Source of the DNA: Mariprofundus sp. EBB-1 | Lineage (GTDB): Bacteria; Pseudomonadota; Zetaproteobacteria; Mariprofundales; Mariprofundaceae | Assembly: GCF_003665155.1 (NCBI RefSeq) | Contig: NZ_RCFQ01000014.1 | Span: forward strand, 1-64,000 | Direction of reading: 5' to 3' | DNA length: 64,000 nt | The notes under the pieces: model-generated | What the model saw: the letters and a program-made list of their open reading frames with translations, nothing else | Databases searched by the model: none | What the model was told of the DNA's origin: nothing | Translations under genes and position numbers: made by a program | In this document: one piece after another, positions 8,416 through 17,039 of the stretch | Numbering within the stretch: position 1 is the stretch's first letter | How the letters are laid out: each line of letters starts with the position of its first letter

Positions 8416-8949
8416 TTAAAGGTCGGGGCCCATAAGGTTTTTGATGTTCAGTTGTCCGAAAACTCCGCGATGGAAGGCTACTGCGCATAGCCCTATGGCA
8501 CTCAATGCTGCCGCAACACTGGTAGCAAGTTTCACTCCTATGCTCCAATCGAGCACTGAAATACCCATCCATGCCTCAGAGAGTTCACCGGCGGCTACCG
8601 GAAAAGCTATTACCACACAGAGGGCGACAAGGCCGATGGCGGGCGCGAATTTTCGTGTCGGTACAATCTCATAGCGCTCAATCACTTCACCGTCACAACT
8701 TAACTGATAATAAGTTGTGCAGCTGCGGTCTTCGGACCGGGCTTGAATCAGGGTGTAAGCATGGCCATCGAAATTGAAATCATAACCAAAGCCAGGCAAA
8801 GTAATGCGCTCATCCGATACGATTTCACCATTGAATGTGACCGTGACTCTGCCTGAGAGCGGGTGATGAGAGAGCTCAAGCTCAAGATCTCTATCCCTGA
8901 AATGAAAACTGTTGCGCTCTGTTATTGAGAACGGATGCGATTCGGACAT
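8416..8949 (-). CDS. Hypothetical membrane protein
   Basis: The N-terminal 110 or so residues look like a soluble beta-rich domain (SGRVTVTFNGE, FNFDGHAYTLIQA). Two hydrophobic helices follow (about residues 115-135 and 145-165). The ATG at 8949 is preferred because GGAGG lies eight bases upstream; a longer frame begins at 8964. It lies 61 bases upstream of the metallopeptidase gene on the same strand and could share its transcript. I do not recognise the family. Confidence 0.55.
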   Translation of the reverse strand: MSESHPFSITERNSFHFRDRDLELELSHHPLSGRVTVTFNGEIVSDERITLPGFGYDFNFDGHAYTLIQARSEDRSCTTYYQLSCDGEVIERYEIVPTRKFAPAIGLVALCVVIAFPVAAGELSEAWMGISVLDWSIGVKLATSVAAALSAIGLCAVAFHRGVFGQLNIKNLMGPDL

Positions 8950-9056
8950 GGTCATTTCCTCCATTGACTGGAGCGTAGCAAACCCTGCGGCTTAAAATAC
9001 GACCCTAATCACACTAGTGAAAGTTGTTTCAGGCAGTGACGCTCATTCAGCAGATC

Positions 9057-9195
9057 AGATCATGACGGTGCCAGACTTCGGAATTGTTCTTATAATCCGA
9101 GCGTGGGGGCTAAATAGATTGAGCTGATCCTGCTGGAGCTAAAACAGCTATCTGCCACGCATGTTGAAGAAGCGTTGTTTGACCTTCGTGCATGA
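9057..9195 (+). other. Gene remnants, including a copy of the HNH gene's 3' end
   Basis: Bases 9057-9091 repeat 6413-6452 from the end of the HNH gene: the core GACGGTGCCAG, then CTTCGG and ATTGTT, matches with about three substitutions over 30 bases plus a five-base deletion. Downstream, 9121-9195 reads LILLELKQLSATHVEEALFD and stops at TGA without any start. Both look like scraps of older genes. No intact gene is seen between 8950 and 9232. Confidence 0.4.
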
Positions 9196-9232
9196 TTGCT
9201 CTATATATCTAATAGGATAAGCGGAGGGGATT

Positions 9233-10306
9233 ATGCAAATCGATGGCCATCATACGTTAACGTATATTGCAGCACGCCTGGCGGGCTTTAATAAGAAAAA
9301 AGCTTCAATCATTGCTTATAGCGCCCAATATGTGGATGACGCTACGAACTCGGGTACGATTCATTTTAAAAATGGTGCGATGTATAGTCGCATCTCTTCG
9401 GCGCATAAAATGCTGGATTATCGCAATTCTGAAGAATTGGCCAACCATCAGGTGTGGATCCCTTATCACTTCTTGCCCGGCAATGGTGGTAAACCAGCTG
9501 GAGAAAACCCGGAAGGTAAATTCATTAATAAACTGGTCTGTAAACCCAATAGTTTTGTTGCTAAGGATATGCTTCGACTGTGTGTTGCCGATCATGAAAA
9601 ACCATATGCCCTGCATCGCCTTGGCATCAGTATGCATGTGTATGCCGATACCTGGGCCCATCAGGGGTTTGCCGGCGTAAACCATAAAATCAATGAAGTT
9701 CACAGTATGGGAAGTAGTGATCAGGCATTGGATGACAGCTGGATAAATAAGATCGCCAACTTTTTTATTAGTGAATCGTTTCCGCTGGGACATGGTGCCG
9801 CTTTAAGCCATCCTGATCGTCCATCACTGAGCTGGGAATATAAAAATGGCCTTGGTCAAGTCATTACGCGGAACAATGCAGCAATCTTTCTGGAAGCCGT
9901 TGATTATATGTGCCGCGCGATGCAGTGCTTTATTGCAAAAGATTTGAAGATGGATCTTGATGCTAAAGCCGGTTTGCCGGCTGGTGATAGGGCGACAATA
10001 GAAGCGCTGATTCAATCTATACAGGGTGATTCAGGGGAAGAGCGCCATAAACTGTGGTTAGCAGAAATCGAGAATGGCAGTTTCTCATTTGGTGCTGAAC
10101 AGGTGGCATACATTGCTAAGGGCAGAGGCTCATGGAAACATAAATCCATCAGCCAACTTGCAGCTTCAGATACAGGGCGTGAAGTCTTTCCCTTTAAGAA
10201 AACATTTCTGAAATCCGACTGGAAACTATTCCACGATGCACTGCAAGCATACCGCTTTGATATTCTGCACGATGTGTTGCCTAAATACGGCATCTGCGCG
10301 GCCTGA
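9233..10306 (+). CDS. DUF6765-like putative metal-dependent hydrolase
   Basis: The sequence opens with MQIDGHHTLTYIAARLAGF and contains HRLGISMHVYADTWAHQGFA, the His/Asp-rich core of the DUF6765 family. That pattern resembles the helical zinc site of phospholipase C-like proteins. Other His pairs lie at HQVWIPYHF and HPDR. There is no signal peptide. The protein is 357 residues and appears complete, with a strong GGAGGGG ribosome-binding site. The function of the family is not established; a metal-dependent phosphoesterase role is plausible by fold only. Confidence 0.65.
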   Translation: MQIDGHHTLTYIAARLAGFNKKKASIIAYSAQYVDDATNSGTIHFKNGAMYSRISSAHKMLDYRNSEELANHQVWIPYHFLPGNGGKPAGENPEGKFINKLVCKPNSFVAKDMLRLCVADHEKPYALHRLGISMHVYADTWAHQGFAGVNHKINEVHSMGSSDQALDDSWINKIANFFISESFPLGHGAALSHPDRPSLSWEYKNGLGQVITRNNAAIFLEAVDYMCRAMQCFIAKDLKMDLDAKAGLPAGDRATIEALIQSIQGDSGEERHKLWLAEIENGSFSFGAEQVAYIAKGRGSWKHKSISQLAASDTGREVFPFKKTFLKSDWKLFHDALQAYRFDILHDVLPKYGICAA

Positions 10307-10394
10307 TAAGACATAGAAGCAGTTCATTGATCATTGAAAGCGGGGGAAGCGTGGCAGTAGCTTGTGCTTGCTTTTGTTACCTTTTTCACCAATA

Positions 10395-10408
10395 TGTCAT
10401 ATATGACA
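10395..10408. promoter_or_regulatory. Perfect 14-bp palindrome, likely autoregulatory operator
   Basis: TGTCATATATGACA is its own reverse complement, and a third half-site (ATGACA) overlaps the start codon at 10412. It sits directly upstream of an HTH gene that heads a toxin-antitoxin-like pair, the usual position for an antitoxin operator. The palindrome is seen; its use is inferred. Confidence 0.55.
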
Positions 10409-10411
10409 AAA

Positions 10412-10675
10412 ATGACACGAAGGAAAGCTGAGTTGCTGGCGCAGATTGAAAAATCGCCGCCGCTTTCGATCTATCAGCTGGCCAATCAATGCGGGCGTAA
10501 CTACCGGCGTGTCTTTGATCATGTGAAAGAACTTGCCGCCGCCGGGTTGGTCAATGTCCGTCCCGACATTCGCAATGGACGGCAAGTCTCTATTGTCGAG
10601 AGTATCTATCAGCAACGGCTGCAACGGCTCGATGATATGTTCGCGTTCAAGGTGAAGCTTGATGCAGCTCAGTGA
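10412..10675 (+). CDS. Winged-helix HTH protein, putative antitoxin
   Basis: After a basic start (MTRRKAEL), the protein has a helix-turn-helix in SIYQLANQCGRNYRRVFDHV followed by a wing (ADPD-like turn, RNGRQVSIV). It resembles HVO_A0114/MarR-type short regulators found beside nucleotidyltransferase toxins. The frame is open back to GTG 10364, but ATG 10412 lies just after the palindrome and gives a compact 87-residue protein. It overlaps the following gene by 14 bases. It probably represses its own operon and counteracts the partner; this is inferred from arrangement. Confidence 0.65.
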   Translation: MTRRKAELLAQIEKSPPLSIYQLANQCGRNYRRVFDHVKELAAAGLVNVRPDIRNGRQVSIVESIYQQRLQRLDDMFAFKVKLDAAQ

Positions 10676-11177
10676 GGCAGCCGCCAGACTGTTAGCCTTG
10701 CTCGATCCCGAAGGTGTATTGATCGGTGGCATCTGCGGAGCTGTTTATGGTGTGGAACGCTTTACCAGAGGTGTCGATATTGCTGCTGACCTCGATCCCG
10801 AGGTGATTATGCAGCGTCTGCAGCATGCCGGCATCGATTCCAATGTGCGGCGAAGTAGTGAACCGGGCGACTTGAGCTGGGGTGTGCATGGACAGTTTGA
10901 AAATATCGATTTTCAGGTGTTGCCAGCCTCGGAAACCGGAATTTCGAGCGGAATGTTTGAGATCAGGGCAGGCCTTCGCGTTGCTGATATAAGGGACTTT
11001 ATTACCAGCAAGTGCATAGCAGCAGGGCAGCAGGACATGCACGATATAGCTGCGATATGTCTAATGCAGCCCGAGCTTGAAGCCTTTAGTCGAGATTGTG
11101 CAGCTCATTATCGCTGCCTGGCAACGTTGGAGTCATGGCTGGATGACCGTCGCTTGCAACAACGCTATCTGTCGTAA
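10662..11177 (+). CDS. Nucleotidyltransferase-like protein, putative toxin with altered active site
   Basis: IGGICGAVYGVERFTRGVDI matches the nucleotidyltransferase-fold signature (GG, then R-T-x-D-x-D) seen in AbiEii and MNT-type toxins. In those families the motif is TxDxD; here it reads TRGVD, so Gly replaces the first catalytic Asp and only the second remains. The C-terminal half is helical (RDFITSKCIAAGQQDMHDI). The start is ATG 10662, overlapping the HTH gene. The pair has the layout of a type IV-like toxin-antitoxin or a related regulatory module. Loss of one Asp suggests weak or altered catalysis. Confidence 0.6.
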   Translation: MQLSEAAARLLALLDPEGVLIGGICGAVYGVERFTRGVDIAADLDPEVIMQRLQHAGIDSNVRRSSEPGDLSWGVHGQFENIDFQVLPASETGISSGMFEIRAGLRVADIRDFITSKCIAAGQQDMHDIAAICLMQPELEAFSRDCAAHYRCLATLESWLDDRRLQQRYLS

Positions 11178-11301
11178 ATCGTATGACTGGCGGGATACTC
11201 CTCCGGTGCTATGACGAGCGGGTAAAAGCTGTTGTGCTGTATTCTACGTTCGATGAAAAAATAACGGGTGAGTTTAATCTGTCCCGAAGGTGTGAGTCTG
11301 A

Positions 11302-12150
11302 ATGAATTATTTGCGTCATATCGCGTTCTGTAACCGGTGGAACCCGGAGCACTATATTCCCTTTGTGGTGGGGACGATTGGTTATGGATGGATGCGCCCT
11401 GCCTTTGCAGAGGAGCTACGGCGCTTTCCTGCGGTGTTTGTGGTGGATGATCATCAGGTGGCACTGCATCCGGCTCTACAACGTTTTGAGGAACGTAATG
11501 GTGCGGTGGCAGCGGTGTTGATCGAGTTGGTGCGCATTGGTCTGATCGATCATCTGATGGGAGAGCTCTATCCAGTGCTGAACGATAGAAGCGCGTCGCC
11601 TGCGTTTTTGCTGGATCGGGCTGCTGTTTCTCTGTTTGGCGTGCGTTCATTTGGTCAGCATGTGAATGGATATGTGGAGGGTGAAGATGGGCTCTCCATG
11701 TGGATAGGGCGGCGAGCTGCGGACAGATACACGTTTCCCGATCTACTCGATCAGATGGTGGCAGGTGGTTTTCCCTTTGGCATTTCAGCTGAAGAGAATC
11801 TGGCCAAGGAATGTGGGGAAGAGGCGGGCATCTCCCCTGAACTGGCTGCGCAGGCTATGGCTACAGGTGTAATCACGTATCGTTGCGAAACGGAAACCGG
11901 ACTGCGCTCGGATACGATCTACTGTTATGACCTTAATCTGCCCGCTTCATTTAATCCTGTATGCACCGATGGTGAGGTGGCCAAGTTTTATCTATGGCAT
12001 ATAGAGAGTGTGGCGCGCATGGTGGCTGAGAGCGATGCGTTTAAACCCAACTGTAATCTGGTGATGATCGACTTTCTGTTACGGCATGGCCTGATCACAC
12101 CTGATCATCATCAGTTCAAAGAGCTTAGTTCCGGGCTGCAATCACTCTAG
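11302..12150 (+). CDS. Nudix hydrolase of the DUF4743 type
   Basis: An N-terminal DUF4743-like domain (about residues 1-115, with WNPEHYIPFVVG and YGWMRP) precedes a Nudix domain (about 120-260). The Nudix box reads GGFPFGISAEENLAKECGEE, with KECGEEAGI matching REUxEExGU. The position of the first conserved Glu of the box is Ile, which I think is common in this subfamily. Eukaryotic relatives include the Nudix part of thiamine pyrophosphokinase-like proteins. It hydrolyses a nucleoside-diphosphate-linked compound whose identity cannot be read from sequence. There is no signal peptide. It stands alone, with a 124-base gap upstream. Confidence 0.8.
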   Translation: MNYLRHIAFCNRWNPEHYIPFVVGTIGYGWMRPAFAEELRRFPAVFVVDDHQVALHPALQRFEERNGAVAAVLIELVRIGLIDHLMGELYPVLNDRSASPAFLLDRAAVSLFGVRSFGQHVNGYVEGEDGLSMWIGRRAADRYTFPDLLDQMVAGGFPFGISAEENLAKECGEEAGISPELAAQAMATGVITYRCETETGLRSDTIYCYDLNLPASFNPVCTDGEVAKFYLWHIESVARMVAESDAFKPNCNLVMIDFLLRHGLITPDHHQFKELSSGLQSL

Positions 12151-12618
12151 ATCATTGCAACAACTGGTGGTGTTTGTGTACCCCTACTTTTTGATGTTGG
12201 CTAGTTGTTGCCACAATTTGGACACGTTAGAGAACTTGCCCAAGCGGCGCATGTCGATTTTGTTGGGGAAGATCAAGCTGCTTCACCATGGGGGGGAAAT
12301 GGCCTCGATATTCAGTCGATTGCACCATTTAACAGTAAACCGGATTATAAAATCTGACAATGAAGATGGGCGAAATAAGTCCCCTGGTGTCATTGGTGCC
12401 TCCGACTATGGGTGGTGACCTGTTTTTATATGTTTCAACAGGAAACTGCGATAAAGTCATTACAAGTTAGTCACAAGAGGGGACTGTTATTAACCGCGCA
12501 TAGCTTAGTTGAATGCATCACGGGAGATATCTATAGTCCGAAAATATTCAATATGAAACCTTCTCAAGGGTTCCCATCTGCTTAATATATCAATGTCATG
12601 CGAGGAGATATTAATTTC
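12151..12618. other. Intergenic region without a supported gene
   Basis: About 470 bases. An open frame at 12155-12418 lacks a ribosome-binding site and has no recognisable protein pattern. No tRNA, repeat or clear terminator is visible. The right end holds GAGGAG at 12602-12607, the ribosome-binding site for the kinase gene that follows. Confidence 0.4.
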
Positions 12619-15135
12619 ATGACCGGCACAAGATATTTTTTAAAAAGGTTTGCTATAGATACTATTGCTATAGCCATGCTTTATGCCCTATTAGGCAAAA
12701 TTGGACTATCGGTAGCAATCCCCTTTACCAACGTGAGTGCGTTTTGGCCACCTTCAGGGTTTGCTTTAGCAATGGTTCTTCTGCTCGGCCGAAGGAGCTG
12801 GCCGGGCATTTTTCTAGGTGCATTGATCGTCAACACCGCTACATTTTTTGATCACTCAACACTGGATACAGTCGCTTATTCCATTGTGACCGGCATCGGC
12901 ATCGCCATTGGATCATTAATTCAACCAATATTAGGCGCTAAGCTTTTCCATCGGCTTATCGGCACGAAAAACCAGATTGCAAGAATTCAGGAAGTGCTAA
13001 CATTCGCGCTAATTATCCCATTAATGTGCCTGATAAGTTCATCAATCGGTGTATCATCACTACTTCTGGGAGGGGTTGCATCTTTTGATCAAGTCGCCGA
13101 GTTGTGGCTCACTTGGTGGCTGGGAGACAGTCTCGGAGTCCTTATTTTTACGCCCTTGCTATTGGTCTGGTGGAACGTAAAGGAACAACAGTTGAAAGCA
13201 CTGGTAAACTTGAAGCTTCTGATAATATATTCAATATTGATTGCATCAGGGTTTATTGGCTTCGGTGCCTTTTTTTCAGAAAGTCAACAACATCTCCCTC
13301 TCGAATTTATTGTTTGGCCTTGCTTGCTATGGCTAGCTCTACACTTCACCTTTCGAGAAGTAAGCATCGGGATTTTAATCTTATCCGGAGTATCTGCTTG
13401 GCAAACATCTCATGGTGTTGGCCCCTTTATTCTGGGAACACCTAACCACTCACTACTTATGCTACAGCTTTTTATTTTTATAACTGCGATTACCGCAATG
13501 ATTATTTCAATATTAGTCAGAAAATCCGAGCAGCGACTATTTGAAGCTGAAAGATTAAACAGCGACCTTAATAAATATAAAGAGACACTTGAGTATAAGG
13601 TCGAAGAAAGAACAAAAGAGGTTGCAACTTTTGCAGCTGCCTTTGAACAAATCGGCGAAGCTATCGTCATCACCGATGAGCATGGCGAAATTAAATATAT
13701 TAACCCGGCATATACAAATCTAACAGGTTATACGATAGATGAAGCCGTAGGTTGCACTCCAGGAATCCTCAAAAGCGGCCATCAAAGCCAACTCTTTTAC
13801 ACAGAGATGTGGAGCGTAATAACTAGTGGCAATCGCTGGCAAAAAAGGGTTATCAACAAACGGAAGGATGATAGTTTTTATCCGGCTCTATTGACTGTTT
13901 CTTCAATCAAAAACAAGCATGGCATCATCGAAAAATACATTGGAATACAACAAGATCTTTCCTCTTACGAAAGCCTTGAGGATGAATTTCATCAATCACA
14001 GAAGATGGAATCTATTGGCACCCTTGTTGGTGGCATCGCGCATGATTTCAACAATTGCTTGGCTGGAATTACAGGTAATGTTTTTTTGGCAAAAGAGGAT
14101 ATTGCGGTTGATTCTGACGCCTACAAATGCCTTGATGAAATAGAGATGGTGTCATTCAGAACAGCGGAATTGATTAGTCAGATGCTGACCTTCGCACGCA
14201 AAGATATGAGAACCATGAATCCAATTAATGCACCATTTTTCCTTAAGGAAACTGCTAATTTTCAGAAGATTTCACTGCCAAAAGATATTCACTTGGTATA
14301 TGAAATCCCTGATGGCGACCTTCAGATAAGGGGTGATATCAACCTGCTTCAACAAGTGATTATGAATTTACTCAACAATGCTCGTGATGCTGTGGCTCAT
14401 AAAAACAGGCCATGCATTACAATCAAACTAGAAACATACGAAGCCGATCAAGCTTTTAAGGAAAGGCACCAAAACATGCTTCTTGATAGTTATTGTTGCA
14501 TTATCGTAATCGACAATGGATCAGGAATTGATGCCAAAGACATAAAACAAATTTATGATCCATTCTTTACGACCAAAGAAGTCGGCAAAGGGACTGGACT
14601 AGGGCTTGCTATGTCTTATGGTGCAATTCAATCCCATGGTGGTGCAATTGAAGTTGAAAGTGTACTGGGTTCAGGTACATCTTTTAAAATCTACCTTCCT
14701 CTGCTAACCGAGGCACAGGCAGATGCGGTCATGATTTCTCAAGAGGCAATTCTGCGTGGAAAAGGCGAAACCATCCTTTTAGTTGATGATGAAGATTCTG
14801 TTATTCATGCAGAAAAAGGTGTGCTGGAAAGTCTTGGATATAAATTAGTAACGGCCTCCAATGGCAAAGAGGCTATTGAGAAATATCAAAATCATAATTG
14901 CCCTGTTGATTTAACGATTCTCGATGTGGTGATGCCAGTAATGGGCGGAGTTGAGGCTGCTAGAGAGATCCGGAAGATCAATCATCATGCAAAAATAATC
15001 TTTTCTACTGGCTATGATCGCACGCAACGGTTTCAGAAAGGGGGTAGTATGGACTCAGAAGAAATACTGCTTAAACCATTTAGAGTAGCTAGAGTTAGCC
15101 AACTCATTAGGAAGCTTCTAAATGATAATAGTTAG
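12619..15135 (+). CDS. MASE1-PAS hybrid sensor histidine kinase
   Basis: Residues about 10-300 form a MASE1-type membrane sensor with roughly eight helices (SAFWPPSGFALAMVLLLG is typical). A short coiled coil leads to a PAS domain (AAFEQIGEAIVITDEHGEI; FYPALLTVSSI). The kinase core follows, with His475 in GGIAHDFNN, then a HATPase domain (DNGSGID, PFFTTKEVGKGTGLGLA). A C-terminal receiver has acidic DDED, phosphoacceptor Asp769 in ILDVVMP and Lys in LLKPF. It is a complete inner-membrane hybrid kinase; an output regulator must lie elsewhere, as none adjoins it. ATG 12619 is chosen over 12598 because GAGGAG precedes it at workable spacing. The signal is unknown. Confidence 0.85.
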   Translation: MTGTRYFLKRFAIDTIAIAMLYALLGKIGLSVAIPFTNVSAFWPPSGFALAMVLLLGRRSWPGIFLGALIVNTATFFDHSTLDTVAYSIVTGIGIAIGSLIQPILGAKLFHRLIGTKNQIARIQEVLTFALIIPLMCLISSSIGVSSLLLGGVASFDQVAELWLTWWLGDSLGVLIFTPLLLVWWNVKEQQLKALVNLKLLIIYSILIASGFIGFGAFFSESQQHLPLEFIVWPCLLWLALHFTFREVSIGILILSGVSAWQTSHGVGPFILGTPNHSLLMLQLFIFITAITAMIISILVRKSEQRLFEAERLNSDLNKYKETLEYKVEERTKEVATFAAAFEQIGEAIVITDEHGEIKYINPAYTNLTGYTIDEAVGCTPGILKSGHQSQLFYTEMWSVITSGNRWQKRVINKRKDDSFYPALLTVSSIKNKHGIIEKYIGIQQDLSSYESLEDEFHQSQKMESIGTLVGGIAHDFNNCLAGITGNVFLAKEDIAVDSDAYKCLDEIEMVSFRTAELISQMLTFARKDMRTMNPINAPFFLKETANFQKISLPKDIHLVYEIPDGDLQIRGDINLLQQVIMNLLNNARDAVAHKNRPCITIKLETYEADQAFKERHQNMLLDSYCCIIVIDNGSGIDAKDIKQIYDPFFTTKEVGKGTGLGLAMSYGAIQSHGGAIEVESVLGSGTSFKIYLPLLTEAQADAVMISQEAILRGKGETILLVDDEDSVIHAEKGVLESLGYKLVTASNGKEAIEKYQNHNCPVDLTILDVVMPVMGGVEAAREIRKINHHAKIIFSTGYDRTQRFQKGGSMDSEEILLKPFRVARVSQLIRKLLNDNS

Positions 15136-15435
15136 CTTTAACTATAATCCGCGATCCCTATCAAACTCACGAATTGCCGGGATTGAGAAATCTCTATTCT
15201 TCCTCCGCTTTAACGTTTCTTTTTGGGGTATAATGCAATCTATGCCGTAATGATGTGTATTAGAATCGGAATAGCAGGCTGTGGACCGACTGAATATCGT
15301 GGAACTACGCTCAAATCATCAGACCACATATTAAGCGATAAGTACCGAGAACCACTACATACCTTGGCTGTTAAGCTTGCTTTAACGAATTTAACCAGTA
15401 AATATTCACATCGCTAATGAGAGGAGTAATAATTT
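15136..15435. other. Intergenic region with a likely -10 promoter element
   Basis: Three hundred bases without a supported gene. TATAAT at 15229-15234 is a perfect -10 hexamer, with a poor -35 match 17 bases upstream. It may drive the lipoprotein gene, leaving a leader of nearly 200 bases. A small open frame at 15223-15417 has no ribosome-binding site. Confidence 0.35.
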
Positions 15436-16212
15436 ATGAGATTACCTTTGGTCGTTCTAATATCTATGTTGGTGCTGGTGGCCTGTAAGACCCCAGTAGT
15501 TGGATTGCATCAAGACCCTTCTTTTACTTACTTGGAAACTATACAGAACCAATTTGTAATTGCTGGAGTGACTTCATCTGTAGAGAAGCTGGATGATATC
15601 ACACGTATTCGGCTTGGAGACCAGCTTGGTCGGCAGTTTCATGAAGAAAAACCTAACATAAAGGTGATTCGGACTGGCTTATTGGCCAAAGAGGTTGGTA
15701 ATGTTTCTTTGATGACATTACTTGATAGTTACCGGGTGGCAGGTGCGATCAACAGTCAGGATGTAGAAGATGTTCGCCATGCCGTTCCATCGGCTCGCTA
15801 CCTTGTTTTGTCCCGGATTGAGCAAGATCACATTAGTGAGAAAAGCAATCAGACCGAATCCAATCTGGCAGATTCTGAACAAGATAAGAAAAAGGGTGAA
15901 TATGAACAGGTGCGCGTGGATGTATCATTAGAGACTACACACGAGATGGGCGTATCGTTGACAATTTATGACCTACAGCAGAATTTGCATGTCTGGTCTG
16001 GTTATGTAAGCAAGACAAAAACCAACAGCAACGACTCATCGCGAACATTCAGTAAGGATAAGCGTTGGCGGGAAGAGTTGGTGGATGCGTTTGTTGATAC
16101 TTTGATTGGCTTAGATCAAAGCGGTTACCCTGAACCGCCTACGCAAACAGAGGTACTGGATGATATTTTCAAGGGGTTTGTTGAAAACATGCCAGAGTCC
16201 ACGAAAAAATAG
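15436..16212 (+). CDS. Lipoprotein of unknown function
   Basis: A signal peptide ends in the lipobox LVAC, so Cys17 should be lipidated. The mature part starts with a beta-rich segment (NQFVIAGVTSSVEKL), continues with RLGDQLGRQFHE, and ends with a region mentioning SLTIYDLQQNLHVWSGYVSK. This alternation of strands resembles small periplasmic lipoproteins built on an alpha/beta fold. I do not recognise the family. GAGGAG lies upstream at good spacing. There is no Asp at +2 (Lys follows Cys), so outer-membrane sorting is likely. Confidence 0.65.
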   Translation: MRLPLVVLISMLVLVACKTPVVGLHQDPSFTYLETIQNQFVIAGVTSSVEKLDDITRIRLGDQLGRQFHEEKPNIKVIRTGLLAKEVGNVSLMTLLDSYRVAGAINSQDVEDVRHAVPSARYLVLSRIEQDHISEKSNQTESNLADSEQDKKKGEYEQVRVDVSLETTHEMGVSLTIYDLQQNLHVWSGYVSKTKTNSNDSSRTFSKDKRWREELVDAFVDTLIGLDQSGYPEPPTQTEVLDDIFKGFVENMPESTKK

Positions 16213-16742
16213 TTTTTTAAGGAGTGAATGCCCGGTAACGGCGCCATAACGCTCCCTTTCACCAATTGATGTCATTTACTGAAGTGCGGTGGATACAACC
16301 AAAATATGTAGATCGCCCTTATAAAATACTTAACACATTAATCTATAAAAACCATCAATCACTTATGGTGGCGTAAAGCGCAAGGGTTGGTGCTATGCAC
16401 CTAAAAGGCTTGCTCGGATTACGCTCAAAGGGTGCTACACATGGAAGTGTGGCATGAAACCAACCATTTACACCTCATTAGGGGGAAAGTCGTTTTGTAT
16501 ATCCAAACATCAATTTCTATCCGACTGTTCCGTTGGAATAGATAGCTATCAGCGGAAGGCAGGGGTACGCTCTGATTTGTCAGCGAGTTGGAAGATACGG
16601 CTGACGCTTAAGAGAACATCTCTTCTTCAGCAGTCCTGGCTGGCAGGCATTACCACACATCATGGGAGCACATCAATCAGACGCCGTATGGCGGATTGTG
16701 ATGACTCTCCCGCAGACAATCATTGATTGTCAGGAGCGAGAT
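16213..16742. other. Intergenic region without a supported gene
   Basis: About 530 bases. No frame has a ribosome-binding site and convincing protein composition. I see no tRNA or direct repeat. The end carries AGGAGCGAG, the ribosome-binding site for the small lysine-rich gene. Confidence 0.4.
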
Positions 16743-16844
16743 ATGGGCAAGGAACAGAAAAGTAGCAGGGAAGGCAAGAAAGAGGCGGCCATGACACCAA
16801 AAGAGAAAAAGGCTGCCAAGAAAGCAAAAAAGGCAGCCAGATAG
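16743..16844 (+). CDS. Lysine-rich small protein (33 aa)
   Basis: ATG 16743 follows AGGAGCGAG at proper distance and the frame ends with TAG at 16842-16844. The product starts MGKEQKSSREGKKEAAMTPK and ends in AAKKAKKAAR; it is extremely basic and probably disordered or helical. Such proteins often bind RNA, DNA or ribosomes, but no function can be assigned. It is too short for usual gene finders, but the ribosome-binding site and the clean Lys/Ala composition support it. Confidence 0.55.
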   Translation: MGKEQKSSREGKKEAAMTPKEKKAAKKAKKAAR

Positions 16845-16855
16845 CTGTCGCGTAA

Positions 16856-16968
16856 AATCATCATCATTATTTAAGCGAACATGCCTTATCTGAGGCCGGG
16901 CGAGAGCTGATCCATGAACGTTTCGATCATGACCGTAAAACAGTAGCAGATATGCTTGTTGCTGCATA
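16856..16968 (+). pseudogene. C-terminal remnant of a lost gene
   Basis: After an in-frame stop at 16853-16855, the frame reads LSEAGRELIHERFDHDRKTV and then ADMLVAA before TAA. It lacks a start codon and ribosome-binding site but is strongly protein-like. The pattern resembles the last helix of glycosyltransferase-type proteins; this is a loose resemblance only. It is followed directly by a hairpin, as a real gene end would be. Confidence 0.35.
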
Positions 16969-16969
16969 A

Positions 16970-17001
16970 AACGGGACCGGAAATAATTTTCCGATCCCGT
17001 T
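16970..17001. terminator. Strong hairpin terminator
   Basis: AACGGGACCGGAAA pairs with TTTTCCGATCCCGTT across a short AT loop, with one internal mismatch. It lies just past the stop of the multicopper oxidase gene read leftwards and just past the remnant read rightwards. It probably terminates in both directions. The T-run on each side is short. Confidence 0.55.
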
Positions 17002-17039
17002 GTCGGCGTTACGTGATGCTCAGTGCAGTTTGTATAGGA

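Noticed and set aside
7745-9154. 15-base exact repeat (TAAAACAGCTATCTG) at 7745 and 9140
   Set aside because: One or two exact 15-mers are expected by chance in a window of this size; no longer similarity surrounds it.
12155-12418. Possible gene of 87 codons
   Set aside because: No ribosome-binding site, no start context and no recognisable protein pattern.
15223-15417. Possible gene of 64 codons
   Set aside because: No ribosome-binding site, and it begins at the -10 promoter element; composition is not protein-like.
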